Notes: generated from the letters alone by a model not told the origin. A DNA stretch of 64,000 bases from Neobacillus sp. YX16 (GCF_030123505.1 NZ_CP126115.1:1006001-1070000); one strand, 5' to 3'. Positions 55,003 through 63,882 are shown, counted from the first letter of the stretch. A program made the numbers and translations.

Positions 55003-55317
55003 TTGGAAGATAAGAATTATGAGAAAATTTATGAAGAGTACAAGCAGCAAAGTGAGCAGCAAGCGCAGTTAGAGGCAGCACAAGGCAATCCTGATGGGAG
55101 AGAGGAATTTGTAGCCGTTAGGAAAAATGATGATGGGGACATCATTGCCTTTAAAACAAGCACAGGAAGAGAACTGGATTACATTACGGCTTTAACAGAA
55201 GCAAAATCAGGTCAAATTGCACATGTAGATGTTTTCCACAAATATGGAAGAGATATCATTCGCAGCGAACCAGATGGAATAAAAGAAAACAATCTGGATC
55301 AACTTCCTGGGTTTTAG
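55003..55317 (+). CDS. DUF3892-family protein
   Basis: 104 aa from TTG 55003 (RBS GGAGGTG). The conserved part is FVAVRKNDDGDIIAFKTSTGRELDYITALTEAKSGQIAHVDVFHKYGRDIIRSEPDG; the N-terminus is Gln/Glu-rich and helical. Function unknown. Followed by a GC-rich terminator. Confidence 0.85.
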   Translation: MEDKNYEKIYEEYKQQSEQQAQLEAAQGNPDGREEFVAVRKNDDGDIIAFKTSTGRELDYITALTEAKSGQIAHVDVFHKYGRDIIRSEPDGIKENNLDQLPGF

Positions 55318-55327
55318 ATTAGTTAGT

Positions 55328-55357
55328 GGAGTGGCACAATGTGGCCGCTCCTTTTTT
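55328..55357 (+). terminator. terminator of the DUF3892 gene
   Basis: GGAGTGGC/GCCGCTCC stem (55328-55335 with 55344-55351, one G-U) followed by six T. Confidence 0.85.
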
Positions 55358-55435
55358 CTTATCATTAGAAAAAGGGTTTTTCCCAATTCAATGGAATATA
55401 AATAGTAAAAAGGACTTTTAGTAGGGGGAAATGCA

Positions 55436-55765
55436 GTGAAGTTCTTGAGACTGATAGGGGCATTTTGCGGGATTGGAAGTCTTATATTTTGTAGTTATAT
55501 GCTACTATTTAACCCATATACCCATTCAAGCGTAGAGCCAGATGTCTTTACTTCTTTTACTGTTATGTACTTAATTCCTATTTCGCTGGCCACTTACGCA
55601 AGCATTTCCTTAAAACCAAAACTCCTTATTATTTGTTCGATATGGGCATTACCTCTCAGTTTATACTGTTTAGCCACTCCAGGTTTATTTAAATATATTG
55701 TTATTGGACCTGTTCTATTGTTTATTGTAGGAGTGAAAATCTTAAAGAATAAGAGAATTTCTTAG
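55436..55765 (+). CDS. small membrane protein, unknown
   Basis: 109 aa from GTG 55436 (RBS TAGGGGGA). Three to four hydrophobic helices (LIGAFCGIGSLIFCSYMLLF, VMYLIPISLATYASISL, YIVIGPVLLFIVGVKIL). Not recognised. It is followed 17 nt later by the cysteine-tailed membrane protein, so the two may be co-expressed. Confidence 0.65.
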   Translation: MKFLRLIGAFCGIGSLIFCSYMLLFNPYTHSSVEPDVFTSFTVMYLIPISLATYASISLKPKLLIICSIWALPLSLYCLATPGLFKYIVIGPVLLFIVGVKILKNKRIS

Positions 55766-55782
55766 AGGAAAAGGTGGTTGGT

Positions 55783-56040
55783 ATGTTTTTTCTATTGTTA
55801 ACTGGAATGATTATTTCTTTTGTGGTAGCGGCTGCGTTATTACTAAAAGGTGAAATGATATTTGGCATAATTGCTTTGACAGCAGGTATATTATTGCTGC
55901 TGTTTGTACTGTTTTATTATGGGAAAAAGAAGTATCGAAAAAAGAAGAAGTATGATTGTACACCAGACTGCCTAGATTTTGATTGCGGACCAGATTGTGA
56001 TGGAGGACCTGATTGTGACTGTGGACCTGATTGTAATTAA
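55783..56040 (+). CDS. small membrane protein with cysteine-rich GPDC tail
   Basis: 85 aa from ATG 55783 (or 88 from GTG 55774). Two membrane helices (MFFLLLTGMIISFVVAAALLL, IFGIIALTAGILLLLFVLFYY) are followed by a basic patch KKKYRKKKK. Then comes an acidic cysteine tail of about 27 residues built from C-x-P-D-C units: CTPDC, CGPDC, GPDC, CGPDC. Seven cysteines among Asp residues suggest metal binding or disulfides. By the positive-inside rule the tail would face the cytoplasm. Confidence 0.7.
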   Translation: MFFLLLTGMIISFVVAAALLLKGEMIFGIIALTAGILLLLFVLFYYGKKKYRKKKKYDCTPDCLDFDCGPDCDGGPDCDCGPDCN

Positions 56041-56371
56041 ATTAAAGCGGTTAACTGATATTGTACCTTGTCACCGGATGAAGTCTAGAAGTCTAACAAT
56101 AAAAGGGCATACGCTTCCATTATGTGCACGGTGCACGGGGATCTTATTGGGGTATTTATTTTTTCCTTTATTATTTTTATTTGAATTAAACTTTCCACTT
56201 TGGCTGGGAATCGTATTAAATCTTCCTATGGTTATGGATGGATGGACCCAAAAAAGGAAACTTCGATTGAGTAACAATCCATTAAGGTTAACAACGGGAA
56301 TCGTAAGTGGATTAGGTCAGAGCATTATAATCGTTAGTATCAGCCAAGATATTATTTCTTTTGTATTGTAA
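56015..56371 (+). CDS. DUF2085-family membrane protein
   Basis: 118 aa from GTG 56015, whose RBS GGAGG (56002-56006) lies inside the GPDC coding repeats of the upstream gene; the frame itself is open from 55979. DUF2085 signature CHRMKSRSLTIKGHTLPLCARCTGILLGY, where H and the CxxC may bind a metal, then two or three helices. The overlap couples it to the GPDC protein. Confidence 0.78.
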   Translation: MTVDLIVIKLKRLTDIVPCHRMKSRSLTIKGHTLPLCARCTGILLGYLFFPLLFLFELNFPLWLGIVLNLPMVMDGWTQKRKLRLSNNPLRLTTGIVSGLGQSIIIVSISQDIISFVL

Positions 56372-56454
56372 CAGAAGTACGCTATTATCCCTTTCATACT
56401 CGTCCCACAAAGCATATTATAGGACAAGACGTTATGAAAGGGTGATGTTGATTG

Positions 56455-56547
56455 TTGGACTCTTTATTTGAGTTTTTATCTCAGCTAATCTCAATGGTTT
56501 ATCAATTTATCTTATACATTTTAGAAACACTTCAAAATATTTTATAA
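56455..56547 (+). CDS. possible 30-aa amphipathic peptide
   Basis: TTG 56455 follows AAAGGGTGATG. The 30-codon frame starts MDSLFEFLSQLISMVYQFIL and ends YILETLQNIL: no positive charge, very hydrophobic with regularly spaced polar residues, so likely a membrane-associated helix. Too short to identify; could be a chance frame. Confidence 0.35.
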   Translation: MDSLFEFLSQLISMVYQFILYILETLQNIL

Positions 56548-56612
56548 AAGGTCGAATGCGTGGCCTTTTTTTTGTTAAAGTAGAATTTAAAGAGTGCGAA
56601 GGTTGTGAAAAA

Positions 56613-57038
56613 ATGGAATGCTTGGGATGTAACTTGGCGAATAAAAATCTGCCTGTTCATGTAGTATTTGAAGATGAGTATGTTTGTTGTTTCTTGGACC
56701 ATGAGCCATTTAATGAGGGGCATATTATGATATTGCCAAAAAAGCATGTCTATGACGTAGAAGAACTTGACGAAAATACTGCTGGTTCCATTATGAATGC
56801 TTCTATTCTTCTATCAAAAGCTATAAAAAAGCTGTTTAACCCAGATGGTATCACCATCTGCCAAAATGGCGGGATATTTAATGAATTAACGCATTATCAT
56901 ATGCACGTTGTACCTAGATATAAAGGTCAATCCTTTGCCGATTTCTATTCAGAAGATGAGATTATCATAGAAGATGAAACAAAGTTAAAAGAGACTGCTG
57001 GAGAACTAATGGAAGTAATTAGTAAATTAAACAAATAA
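56613..57038 (+). CDS. HIT-family nucleotide hydrolase
   Basis: 141 aa from ATG 56613 (frame open from 56556 without RBS). The histidine triad is HYHMHVVPRY; the N-terminus CLGCNLANKNLPVHVVFEDEYVCCFLDHEPFNEGHIMILPKKH is typical. It hydrolyses nucleoside-phosphate conjugates such as Ap4A or AMP-lysine; substrate unknown. It leads a run of closely spaced small enzymes to 58.9 kb. Confidence 0.92.
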   Translation: MECLGCNLANKNLPVHVVFEDEYVCCFLDHEPFNEGHIMILPKKHVYDVEELDENTAGSIMNASILLSKAIKKLFNPDGITICQNGGIFNELTHYHMHVVPRYKGQSFADFYSEDEIIIEDETKLKETAGELMEVISKLNK

Positions 57039-57049
57039 GGGAGAAACTT

Positions 57050-57673
57050 ATGATAACTCTATACATAACTAGACATGGTGAAACAGAGTGGAACAGAGAA
57101 AAAAGAATGCAAGGCTGGCTGGATTCAAATCTAACTGAAAACGGTATTAAAAATGCAGTATCATTAGGTGAAAGATTGAAAGATACAGAGTTAGCAGCTA
57201 TTTATTCAAGTCCAAGCGGGAGGACGAAAGCCACTACTAACTTGATACGAGGTGAAAGAGACATTCCTGTCGTTTACGATGAGAATTTAAGAGAAATTAA
57301 ACTGGGTCAATGGGAAGGAAAAACTCATTCATCCATTAAAGAAATGTATCAAACCGAGTTTGAGTCATTCTGGAATACACCGCATCAATATACATCTGTT
57401 GGCGGAGAAACGTTCGAAGAAACACGAGCAAGAGCCAGTCAGGTTTTGGATCGAATAAAAAGAGAATATAAATCTGGGAATATATTAATTGTTACTCATT
57501 CGGTAGTAATCAAATGTTTGTATTCATTTTTTAAAAATTCACCAATTAAAACCTTATGGGAGCCACCCTATATACATGATACGAGTCTTACTATTGTTGA
57601 AATGAATGAAGATGGTTTTAAACTTGTGTTAGAAGGAGATATCACTCATTTGGAATCTGTGAATTTTATATAG
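57050..57673 (+). CDS. histidine phosphatase (phosphoglycerate mutase-like)
   Basis: 207 aa. Catalytic LYITRHGETEWNREKRMQGWLDSNLT near the start, IYSSPSGRTKATT, LGQWEGKTHSS and the second histidine in ILIVTHSVVIKCL. Probably a PhoE/CobC-like phosphatase of broad or unknown substrate. 11 nt after the HIT gene, RBS AAGGGAG. Confidence 0.92.
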   Translation: MITLYITRHGETEWNREKRMQGWLDSNLTENGIKNAVSLGERLKDTELAAIYSSPSGRTKATTNLIRGERDIPVVYDENLREIKLGQWEGKTHSSIKEMYQTEFESFWNTPHQYTSVGGETFEETRARASQVLDRIKREYKSGNILIVTHSVVIKCLYSFFKNSPIKTLWEPPYIHDTSLTIVEMNEDGFKLVLEGDITHLESVNFI

Positions 57674-57688
57674 GGAGATGTGGACTAG

Positions 57689-58159
57689 TTGGATGTTAGA
57701 TTAGTAAAAGCAACAAATTCAGATGCAGAAGCGATTTTTGATATTCAAGTCAATGCCTTTATCCCCTTGTTGGAAAAATACAAAGATTACCAGACAAATC
57801 CAGCAAATGAAACCATCGATCGTGTTATCGCAAGAATAAACAATCCACATAGTGGATTTTTTAAAATTCTGGTTGAAAATCGTCTTGTGGGTGCTATTTG
57901 TGTAGTATGGAAAGTGGACGAACAATTTTGGATAAGTCCTATGTTTATTCTTCCTGAATATCAAGGGAAGGGGATTGCCCAGAGAGCTATTACTCTTGTA
58001 GAAAAATTGTTTCCTCAAGCTATTAGTTGGGAATTGGCAACCATTTTAGAGGAAGAACGTAATTGCTACTTATACGAAAAAATGGGCTACATAAAAACAG
58101 ATGTTAAAAAGAATTTAAATGAAAATACCACACTTATTTTTTATAAAAAAGAGATATAA
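57689..58159 (+). CDS. GNAT acetyltransferase
   Basis: 156 aa from TTG 57689 (RBS AGGGAGATG). GNAT fold with the acetyl-CoA loop in MFILPEYQGKGIAQRAITLVEKLF and the end ERNCYLYEKMGYIKTD. Substrate unknown. Part of the HIT-phosphatase gene run. Confidence 0.88.
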   Translation: MDVRLVKATNSDAEAIFDIQVNAFIPLLEKYKDYQTNPANETIDRVIARINNPHSGFFKILVENRLVGAICVVWKVDEQFWISPMFILPEYQGKGIAQRAITLVEKLFPQAISWELATILEEERNCYLYEKMGYIKTDVKKNLNENTTLIFYKKEI

Positions 58160-58185
58160 GAATTGGAGTGAGGAAGATTACTAGA

Positions 58186-58884
58186 ATGGATCCAATCAAA
58201 GCTGCTGAACTGTTTATCCTGAATCATTTTCCGAATTGCTATGGATCCGTATTAGCAGGAAGTTTAGTTCGAGGTGAAGCCACAGAAACATCGGACCTTG
58301 ATATTGTGATATTTGAAAAGAATCTTAAAACTGCATATAGAGAGTCAGTCATTGAATATGGTTGGAATATAGAGGTTTTTGTACATAATTTAACTTCATA
58401 TAAGGAGTTTTTTAAAAGTGATTGTGAACGAGCAAGACCTTCCTTGCCCAAAATGGTTTCAGAGGGCATCGTCTTAAAAGATAGTGGTATCATCGACCTC
58501 ATAAAACATGAGGCAAATGAGTTATTAGATAAGGGTCCAGAAGAATGGTCAACTGATACCATAAAAGTAAAGCGCTATTTCATTACTGATACACTAGATG
58601 ACTTTATAGGGAGTACCCTTAGAGCAGAGGAAATCTTTATCGCCAATACACTTGCTGATTTGGTTAGCGAATTTGTCTTAAGGTCCAATAGACAATGGAT
58701 TGGTGCTTCTAAATGGGTAGTGCGCTCATTAAGGAATTATGACGAAAAGTTTGCAGGCCATTTTGTCGAGGCATTCGATACTTTTTATAAAACTGGTGAT
58801 AAAAGTATGATTATCGTAATGGTTGATGAAATCCTGCAGCCCTTTGGCGGACGACTATTTCAGGGTTTTTCGTTAGGGAAATAG
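58186..58884 (+). CDS. nucleotidyltransferase-fold protein
   Basis: 232 aa from ATG 58186 (GAGGA 11 nt upstream); a GTG at 58168 would add six residues. Pol-beta NTP-transferase motif YGSVLAGSLVRGEATETSDLDIVIFEK: GS, RG and DLD metal residues are intact. C-terminal helices resemble substrate-binding domains of small-molecule nucleotidyltransferases (for example kanamycin-type). Substrate unknown. Confidence 0.82.
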   Translation: MDPIKAAELFILNHFPNCYGSVLAGSLVRGEATETSDLDIVIFEKNLKTAYRESVIEYGWNIEVFVHNLTSYKEFFKSDCERARPSLPKMVSEGIVLKDSGIIDLIKHEANELLDKGPEEWSTDTIKVKRYFITDTLDDFIGSTLRAEEIFIANTLADLVSEFVLRSNRQWIGASKWVVRSLRNYDEKFAGHFVEAFDTFYKTGDKSMIIVMVDEILQPFGGRLFQGFSLGK

Positions 58885-58983
58885 TTAGCGATTCGCCACA
58901 GGAAAAGATAGAAAACATCTATGGCAGTTCGAAAGATGGATGTCTCATAAGAATTCTAGAAAATATTAGATAGAGGTGAAAAG

Positions 58984-59445
58984 ATGAAGCAGCTATTTCA
59001 ATATAATTGGCAGGTACGAGAAGAATGGTTCAATTGGTGTAAACAGTTTACAACTGAACAGTTATTGGAAAACAGAGCAGGAGGATTTGGCAATATACTC
59101 CATACTTTATTGCATATTATTGTAGTTGAATATGATTGGATTAATGATTTAAAGGGGGGAAAGGGTTATAAATTTAATATTGAGGAATTCAACTCCATTG
59201 AGGACGTAATAAAGCTTCATAATGGCTGGCATGCAGAAGTGGAAAGATTTGTAACAGAATGGAAGGTAGAAATGAGTAGTAAGATTTTAGAATTGGATGA
59301 CGGAAGAAGTTTTACATATGGAGAGGTAGTAAATCACGTTATAGTACATGAAGTTCATCATATTGGACAATTATCCGTTTGGGCACGTGAACTTGGTTCG
59401 TCCCCCATTTCGGCCAATTTAATAGGAAGAGGTCTACAGTTCTAG
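58984..59445 (+). CDS. DinB-family protein
   Basis: 153 aa, RBS AGAGGTG. DinB/YfiT four-helix metal-binding fold: FQYNWQVREEWFNWCKQ at the start, His in HTLLHIIVVEYDWI, and HVIVHEVHHIGQLSVWAREL giving the three-His site. Members are often thiol transferases (bacillithiol S-transferase-like); the role here is not determined. Confidence 0.9.
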   Translation: MKQLFQYNWQVREEWFNWCKQFTTEQLLENRAGGFGNILHTLLHIIVVEYDWINDLKGGKGYKFNIEEFNSIEDVIKLHNGWHAEVERFVTEWKVEMSSKILELDDGRSFTYGEVVNHVIVHEVHHIGQLSVWARELGSSPISANLIGRGLQF

Positions 59446-59531
59446 TTGTTTAAATAGTAGTTAGAAGTATTAAATATGGAAAAATCACACATACTTTCCT
59501 CATTGAGACATTGAAACAGAGGGGGAGTATT

Positions 59532-60107
59532 ATGCATTGGTATGAGAAGTTAAATCAATATTTTCCTGTAGAAGAAATGAAGTCTAGAGAGCATATGGAA
59601 ACGTTATTAAAAGAGCGTTCTGATATTTATCATAAAGATGAGGGTCCGAATCATGTTTTGATGTATGCAGAATTAGAGGATTTTGTTTTTATTGATTATC
59701 TATTTGTTTCAAAAGATGCGCGCGGGCAGGGACTCGGTCATAAGCTCATTGAAAAAATGAAACAAAAAGGAAAGCCTATTATTCTAGAAGTTGAACCCGT
59801 TACCTATAAAGACAGTGATACGGGAAAAAGGCTGCATTTTTATAAACGTGAGGGGTTTGAGCACGCAAATTCAATCGGGTATGAAAGACGGTCACTTGCT
59901 ACAAATGAGGTTAATAAAATGGAAATCCTCTATTGGGCTCCAAATATGGAGTCTGAGGAGTTGATTTTTGAAGCCATGCGAAAGACCTACAATAAGATTC
60001 ATACCTATAAGGATCATCATTTTTACGGTGAATCTTATCAACCTGTTGAAGAGGTATTGACCTATAACGAAGACACTCAAAATCAAAATATATTAGATGA
60101 TCTTTAA
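59532..60107 (+). CDS. GNAT acetyltransferase
   Basis: 191 aa from ATG 59532 (RBS AGGGGGAG). Acetyl-CoA loop YLFVSKDARGQGLGHKLIEKMKQKGKPIILEVEPV, then HFYKREGFEH. A C-terminal extension of about 70 residues (from NEVNKMEILYWAP) is not part of the GNAT fold. Followed by a terminator. Confidence 0.87.
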   Translation: MHWYEKLNQYFPVEEMKSREHMETLLKERSDIYHKDEGPNHVLMYAELEDFVFIDYLFVSKDARGQGLGHKLIEKMKQKGKPIILEVEPVTYKDSDTGKRLHFYKREGFEHANSIGYERRSLATNEVNKMEILYWAPNMESEELIFEAMRKTYNKIHTYKDHHFYGESYQPVEEVLTYNEDTQNQNILDDL

Positions 60108-60112
60108 AATCG

Positions 60113-60147
60113 TGCTTTACTCCTAAGAGGGTAAAGCATTTTCTTTT
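60113..60147 (+). terminator. intrinsic terminator
   Basis: TGCTTTAC (60113-60120) pairs with GTAAAGCA (60131-60138), followed by TTTTCTTTTT. Confidence 0.85.
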
Positions 60148-60217
60148 TACTGGGAAGGATTAACAGGTTTAAATGATGAATATATACTGTTGAGAAAACA
60201 TGGGGGGAGGAAAGTGG

Positions 60218-60919
60218 ATGAAAAGACTTATAATTTTCTTATTTCTTTCAACGTTTTTAGCCTCCTGTAATCAAAGCAGTCTAACGATTGGATGTCCTGA
60301 TGGTGCCATTGAGTGGGTCGATCTGTTAAAGATTGATGATGTTACCTATCAACATCAATTTGAAAATGCGCCGGATGAACCATTAAGCACTCAAATTGAA
60401 AAAGGAGAGCCTATTGGAAAAGTTACCTATAAGATGGCTGACAATGCCTGCAGTGACCATGAAATGAGAAATGGTGATGCAGCCTATTTGGCAAAAGGAA
60501 CGACCGTTTATGCCGTAAGGGGCTATCCCTCATCCCTAATGGTAGTAGCAAACGATAAAGTGTATGTGGCAGATCAAAAGAAAGATGCGAAAACAATGGG
60601 AGATATTTATCCAATTAAGGATTTGGTTAAGGACATACATATAGATAGCACAGATGACGGCAGCAGAATCCATACTTTTTCGCGTGAAGCGAAGGAAAAG
60701 TTTCTTAATGAATGGCTTCTATTAGAAGCTATAGACCCTATGGAAATGTATAAAGAGGATGCTTTTGAAGGAAATCGTATATTTTTAGAGATTGAAATAA
60801 ATAATGGGGTTTCATTTAGAGAGCTATACTGGTCTGACACCAACGCCTTCCATCGCGGTGCCTATGGAAACAAAATCATTCAGGAAGTAATTAATCAAGA
60901 AACAGCTTTAATAGAGTAG
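60218..60919 (+). CDS. lipoprotein of unknown function
   Basis: 233 aa from ATG 60218 (RBS GGGGGAGG). Signal MKRLIIFLFLSTFLASC with lipobox LASC, Cys 17. The mature part includes DGAIEWVDLLKIDDVTYQHQ and GTTVYAVRGYPSSLMVVAND; no family recognised. Outer-surface anchored. A hairpin with AAGCCTT/AAGGCTT arms (60928-60954) follows. Confidence 0.82.
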   Translation: MKRLIIFLFLSTFLASCNQSSLTIGCPDGAIEWVDLLKIDDVTYQHQFENAPDEPLSTQIEKGEPIGKVTYKMADNACSDHEMRNGDAAYLAKGTTVYAVRGYPSSLMVVANDKVYVADQKKDAKTMGDIYPIKDLVKDIHIDSTDDGSRIHTFSREAKEKFLNEWLLLEAIDPMEMYKEDAFEGNRIFLEIEINNGVSFRELYWSDTNAFHRGAYGNKIIQEVINQETALIE

Positions 60920-61005
60920 TTTAGTTGAAGCCTTCCTTCTCACAGGTAAGGCTTTCTATATAAATTCATTATTACATAATAGGTCATAAGAAAAGGTGGT
61001 AGATT

Positions 61006-61758
61006 ATGTTTGATCAATCTCCTTACACTTGTCGTGTAGAATGGGGCAGACGCGGTGCAAGGGAAGCAGCAGAACGCGGTGACATTATCATTATTGTCGA
61101 TGTCCTTAGCTTTTCATCAACAGTGGTATCAGCTTTAAATTTTGATGCAGTAATCTATCCCTATCCTCCTAACTTAGATGGGAAAGAGTACGCGCAAACC
61201 ATCAATGCGGAATATATTTTAGGAAGAGCAGAGGCAGCTAAGGCAGGGAAACCAACATTATCACCTGTATCCTTTAATGATGAACATACAAACAAAAAGT
61301 ATGTATTAACCTCACTTAACGGTGCTTTTTGTACATGGATTGCCTCTAAAGTGCCTGCCCTGTTAATCGGGTCTTTGCTGAATGCTTCATCCGCAGCAGC
61401 TGTTGCCAACCAATTACGATTACAAAAGAATGCAAGTATTACCGTAATTCCCTGCGGAGAAATGTGGAGTAATGGAAAAGAAGAGGAAGATACACTTCGT
61501 CCGGCAATTGAGGATTATTTAGGTGCTGGTGCAATTTTATCGTACCTAGAAGGGGAAAAGTCACCTGAAGCAGAAGTTTGTAAGGGGGCATTTTATCATG
61601 CAGAACCAAAGTTAAATGAATTGATTTGGGATTGTGGAAGCGGCCGGGAATTGCGTGAGAAAGGATTCGGGGCGGATGTGAAGCATTGCAGCCAATTAAA
61701 TACATACCAAACGGTTCCCTTTTTAAGAAATAACCATTTTGTGAGGTTTAACCAATGA
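61006..61758 (+). CDS. ComB-family 2-phosphosulfolactate phosphatase-like protein
   Basis: 250 aa. ComB signatures: DIIIIVDVLSFSSTVVSALNF, the region TLSPVSF, TSLNGAFCTW and the C-terminal GFGADVKHCSQLNTYQTVPFL. ComB hydrolyses 2-phosphosulfolactate in coenzyme M or sulfolactate synthesis. Bacillus species have ComB-like proteins linked to sulfolactate made in spores, which would fit here but is inferred. Confidence 0.87.
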   Translation: MFDQSPYTCRVEWGRRGAREAAERGDIIIIVDVLSFSSTVVSALNFDAVIYPYPPNLDGKEYAQTINAEYILGRAEAAKAGKPTLSPVSFNDEHTNKKYVLTSLNGAFCTWIASKVPALLIGSLLNASSAAAVANQLRLQKNASITVIPCGEMWSNGKEEEDTLRPAIEDYLGAGAILSYLEGEKSPEAEVCKGAFYHAEPKLNELIWDCGSGRELREKGFGADVKHCSQLNTYQTVPFLRNNHFVRFNQ

Positions 61759-62153
61759 ATAAAATAAAGATTCGAAAGTTTAAAGAGACTGATTTTAATA
61801 GGATTCAAGAGTTAAATCGAGAAGAGGGCTGGGGTAATCTAGTTAAGAAGAATGAAGATACAAAGCAAGCTTGGGAAAATTCTAATGTATCATTTGTTGT
61901 AGAAGCAGAAGGTGACGGAGTAGTTGGCTATATTCGGGGGTTTACGGATACACGTATCACTCTGTATATTTGTGAATTACTAATTGACAAAAATTATCGT
62001 GGATTAGGTATAGGGAAGGATTTACTTCAGCACGTCCACCGTTTATACCCGAAAACAAGAATTGAAATGCTTGCTTCCAGTACATCGCGTTCATTTTATG
62101 AAGAACAAGGATATCGTCCTTTTTATGGTTTTAGGAAAACTTTAGAGGAATAA
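61755..62153 (+). CDS. GNAT acetyltransferase
   Basis: 132 aa. Overlaps the ComB-like gene by four bases (ATGA). GNAT loop LLIDKNYRGLGIGKDLLQHVH and end SFYEEQGYRPF. Coupling to ComB suggests a functional link of unknown nature. Confidence 0.88.
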   Translation: MNKIKIRKFKETDFNRIQELNREEGWGNLVKKNEDTKQAWENSNVSFVVEAEGDGVVGYIRGFTDTRITLYICELLIDKNYRGLGIGKDLLQHVHRLYPKTRIEMLASSTSRSFYEEQGYRPFYGFRKTLEE

Positions 62154-62170
62154 AGTTAGGAGAGGTTATA

Positions 62171-63235
62171 GTGAAGAAAATTTATCTGATCAGGCATTGT
62201 GACGCAAAAGGGCAGCCACCTGAAGCAGCACTTACAGAAAGAGGCTTTAAACAAGCCATTCAATTAGCGGATTTGTTTACTGGAATTTCAATTGACCGTA
62301 TTATCGCTAGTCCATATACGCGTGCAGTTCAATCAATAGAGCCACTTGCAAAAAGACTTAATTTGGAAATTGAAACAAACGATTTATTAACAGAACGTGT
62401 ACTTAGTTCCGAAAACCTTTCCGACTGGCTTGAAAAACTAAGAGCTACCTTTGATGATTTTGAATTGAAGTTTGAAGGTGGGGAGTCTAGTTATGAAGCA
62501 GTGAATCGTATTGTAAGCGTAGTAGAGGATGTTCTAAACAGTGAAGCTCAAAATACCATTATCGTTACACATGGTAATTTACTGTCTTTACTTTTAAATC
62601 ATTATAATAAAGAATTCGGATTTGATGATTGGCGGAATCTACGCAATCCTGATGTATTACTATTGAAAATAGAGGGCGATAACTTACACTATGAAAGATT
62701 GGTAGTGGATTCAAACCATCAACTATCTTTAATTAAACCAACGGTAGATTTGAAGGAAGAATACCTCTCGTTCTATGAGGAATGGTTGGAAAGCAAAGAG
62801 GATATGGTACCTTGGGTTATTAAAAAAGACCCATCAAACTTTGAGGCAATGGTCCAATTTTTAAATGATAATGAGCAAGGACGCAACCTACCTGAAGGCT
62901 GGGTGCCAGATTCAACATTTTGGTTAATAAATGAAGATAAAAGAATATTGGGTGTTGTTAATATTAGACACCGCTTAACAGAAACTCTATTAAATATAGG
63001 CGGACATATTGGTTACGGAATCCGTCCTTCAGAGAGAAGAAAAGGATTTGCGACTAAATTATTGTCATTGGCGCTTGAAAAAACGAAAGAGTTAGGAATT
63101 AGAAAAGCTCTGGTTTTGTGTAATGAAGATAATACAGGTTCCTTCAAAACGATTATTAATAATGGAGGTATACCCGATTCAGACTTTGTTGAAGAAGATG
63201 GAAATATCATAAAAAGATTTTGGATAGAGAAATAA
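62171..63235 (+). CDS. histidine phosphatase-GNAT acetyltransferase fusion
   Basis: 354 aa from GTG 62171 (RBS TAGGAGAGG). Residues 1-190 are a histidine phosphatase: KIYLIRHCDAKGQPPEAALTERG, RIIASPYTRAVQSIEPL and IIVTHGNLLSLLL. Residues about 195-354 are a GNAT domain: VVNIRHRLTETLLNIGGHIGYGIRPSERRKGFATKLLSLALEKTKELG. Both halves keep their catalytic or cofactor motifs, so it is a true bifunctional fusion and not a missed stop. Confidence 0.9.
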   Translation: MKKIYLIRHCDAKGQPPEAALTERGFKQAIQLADLFTGISIDRIIASPYTRAVQSIEPLAKRLNLEIETNDLLTERVLSSENLSDWLEKLRATFDDFELKFEGGESSYEAVNRIVSVVEDVLNSEAQNTIIVTHGNLLSLLLNHYNKEFGFDDWRNLRNPDVLLLKIEGDNLHYERLVVDSNHQLSLIKPTVDLKEEYLSFYEEWLESKEDMVPWVIKKDPSNFEAMVQFLNDNEQGRNLPEGWVPDSTFWLINEDKRILGVVNIRHRLTETLLNIGGHIGYGIRPSERRKGFATKLLSLALEKTKELGIRKALVLCNEDNTGSFKTIINNGGIPDSDFVEEDGNIIKRFWIEK

Positions 63236-63261
63236 TATTTTTTATATGGATAGGGAGAAAT

Positions 63262-63846
63262 ATGGAACAACGAAAGAAAGGGAATATGGTGGGAAGAGAA
63301 AAGGAAATCAAAATCGTTATCGGAGCAGGGGAGTACAACAATAATCCAGGCTGGGTACATTCACAGGAAGAAGAACTTAATTTAATAAATGAGACCACTT
63401 GGGATAGAATGTTTCCTCATAATTCCATAACGGCGATTCTAGCAGAGCATGTTTGGGAACACTTAACGTTTGAAGAAGGTGTTCAGGCTGCAAAAAATTG
63501 TTATAAATACCTGAAAACTGGAGGCTATGTTCGCTGTGCGGTTCCAGATGGATATTTTCCTGATGAGGAATATCAAAATATAGTAAAAATAGGCGGCCCA
63601 GGTCCAAAAGATCATCCCGCTGCAAGTCATAAAATTGTCCATAATTATCGAACGCTATCTAACATGTTTGAAGCCGCAGGATATGAAGTGACTTTACTTG
63701 AGTATTGTGATGAGGAAGGTAATTTTCATTTCAATGAATGGCATGCCAAAGATGGAGTGATTTTTCGTTCGAAAAAGTTTGACCCAAGGAATCAAGGGGA
63801 TAAACTATTATTTCCTTCACTTATAATCGACGCAATGAAGCCATGA
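63262..63846 (+). CDS. SAM-dependent methyltransferase-like protein
   Basis: 194 aa from ATG 63262 (RBS AGGGAGAAA). Methyltransf_11-like: IKIVIGAGEYNNNPGWVHSQ, ITAILAEHVWEHLTFEEGVQAAKNCYKYLKTGGYVRCAVPDGYFPD and YEVTLLEYCDEEG. The glycine loop is short compared with true class I enzymes, so SAM binding is likely but unproven. Substrate unknown. Confidence 0.83.
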   Translation: MEQRKKGNMVGREKEIKIVIGAGEYNNNPGWVHSQEEELNLINETTWDRMFPHNSITAILAEHVWEHLTFEEGVQAAKNCYKYLKTGGYVRCAVPDGYFPDEEYQNIVKIGGPGPKDHPAASHKIVHNYRTLSNMFEAAGYEVTLLEYCDEEGNFHFNEWHAKDGVIFRSKKFDPRNQGDKLLFPSLIIDAMKP

Positions 63847-63882
63847 AAATCAATGAGACATTATATTATAAGATCCGCAAAT

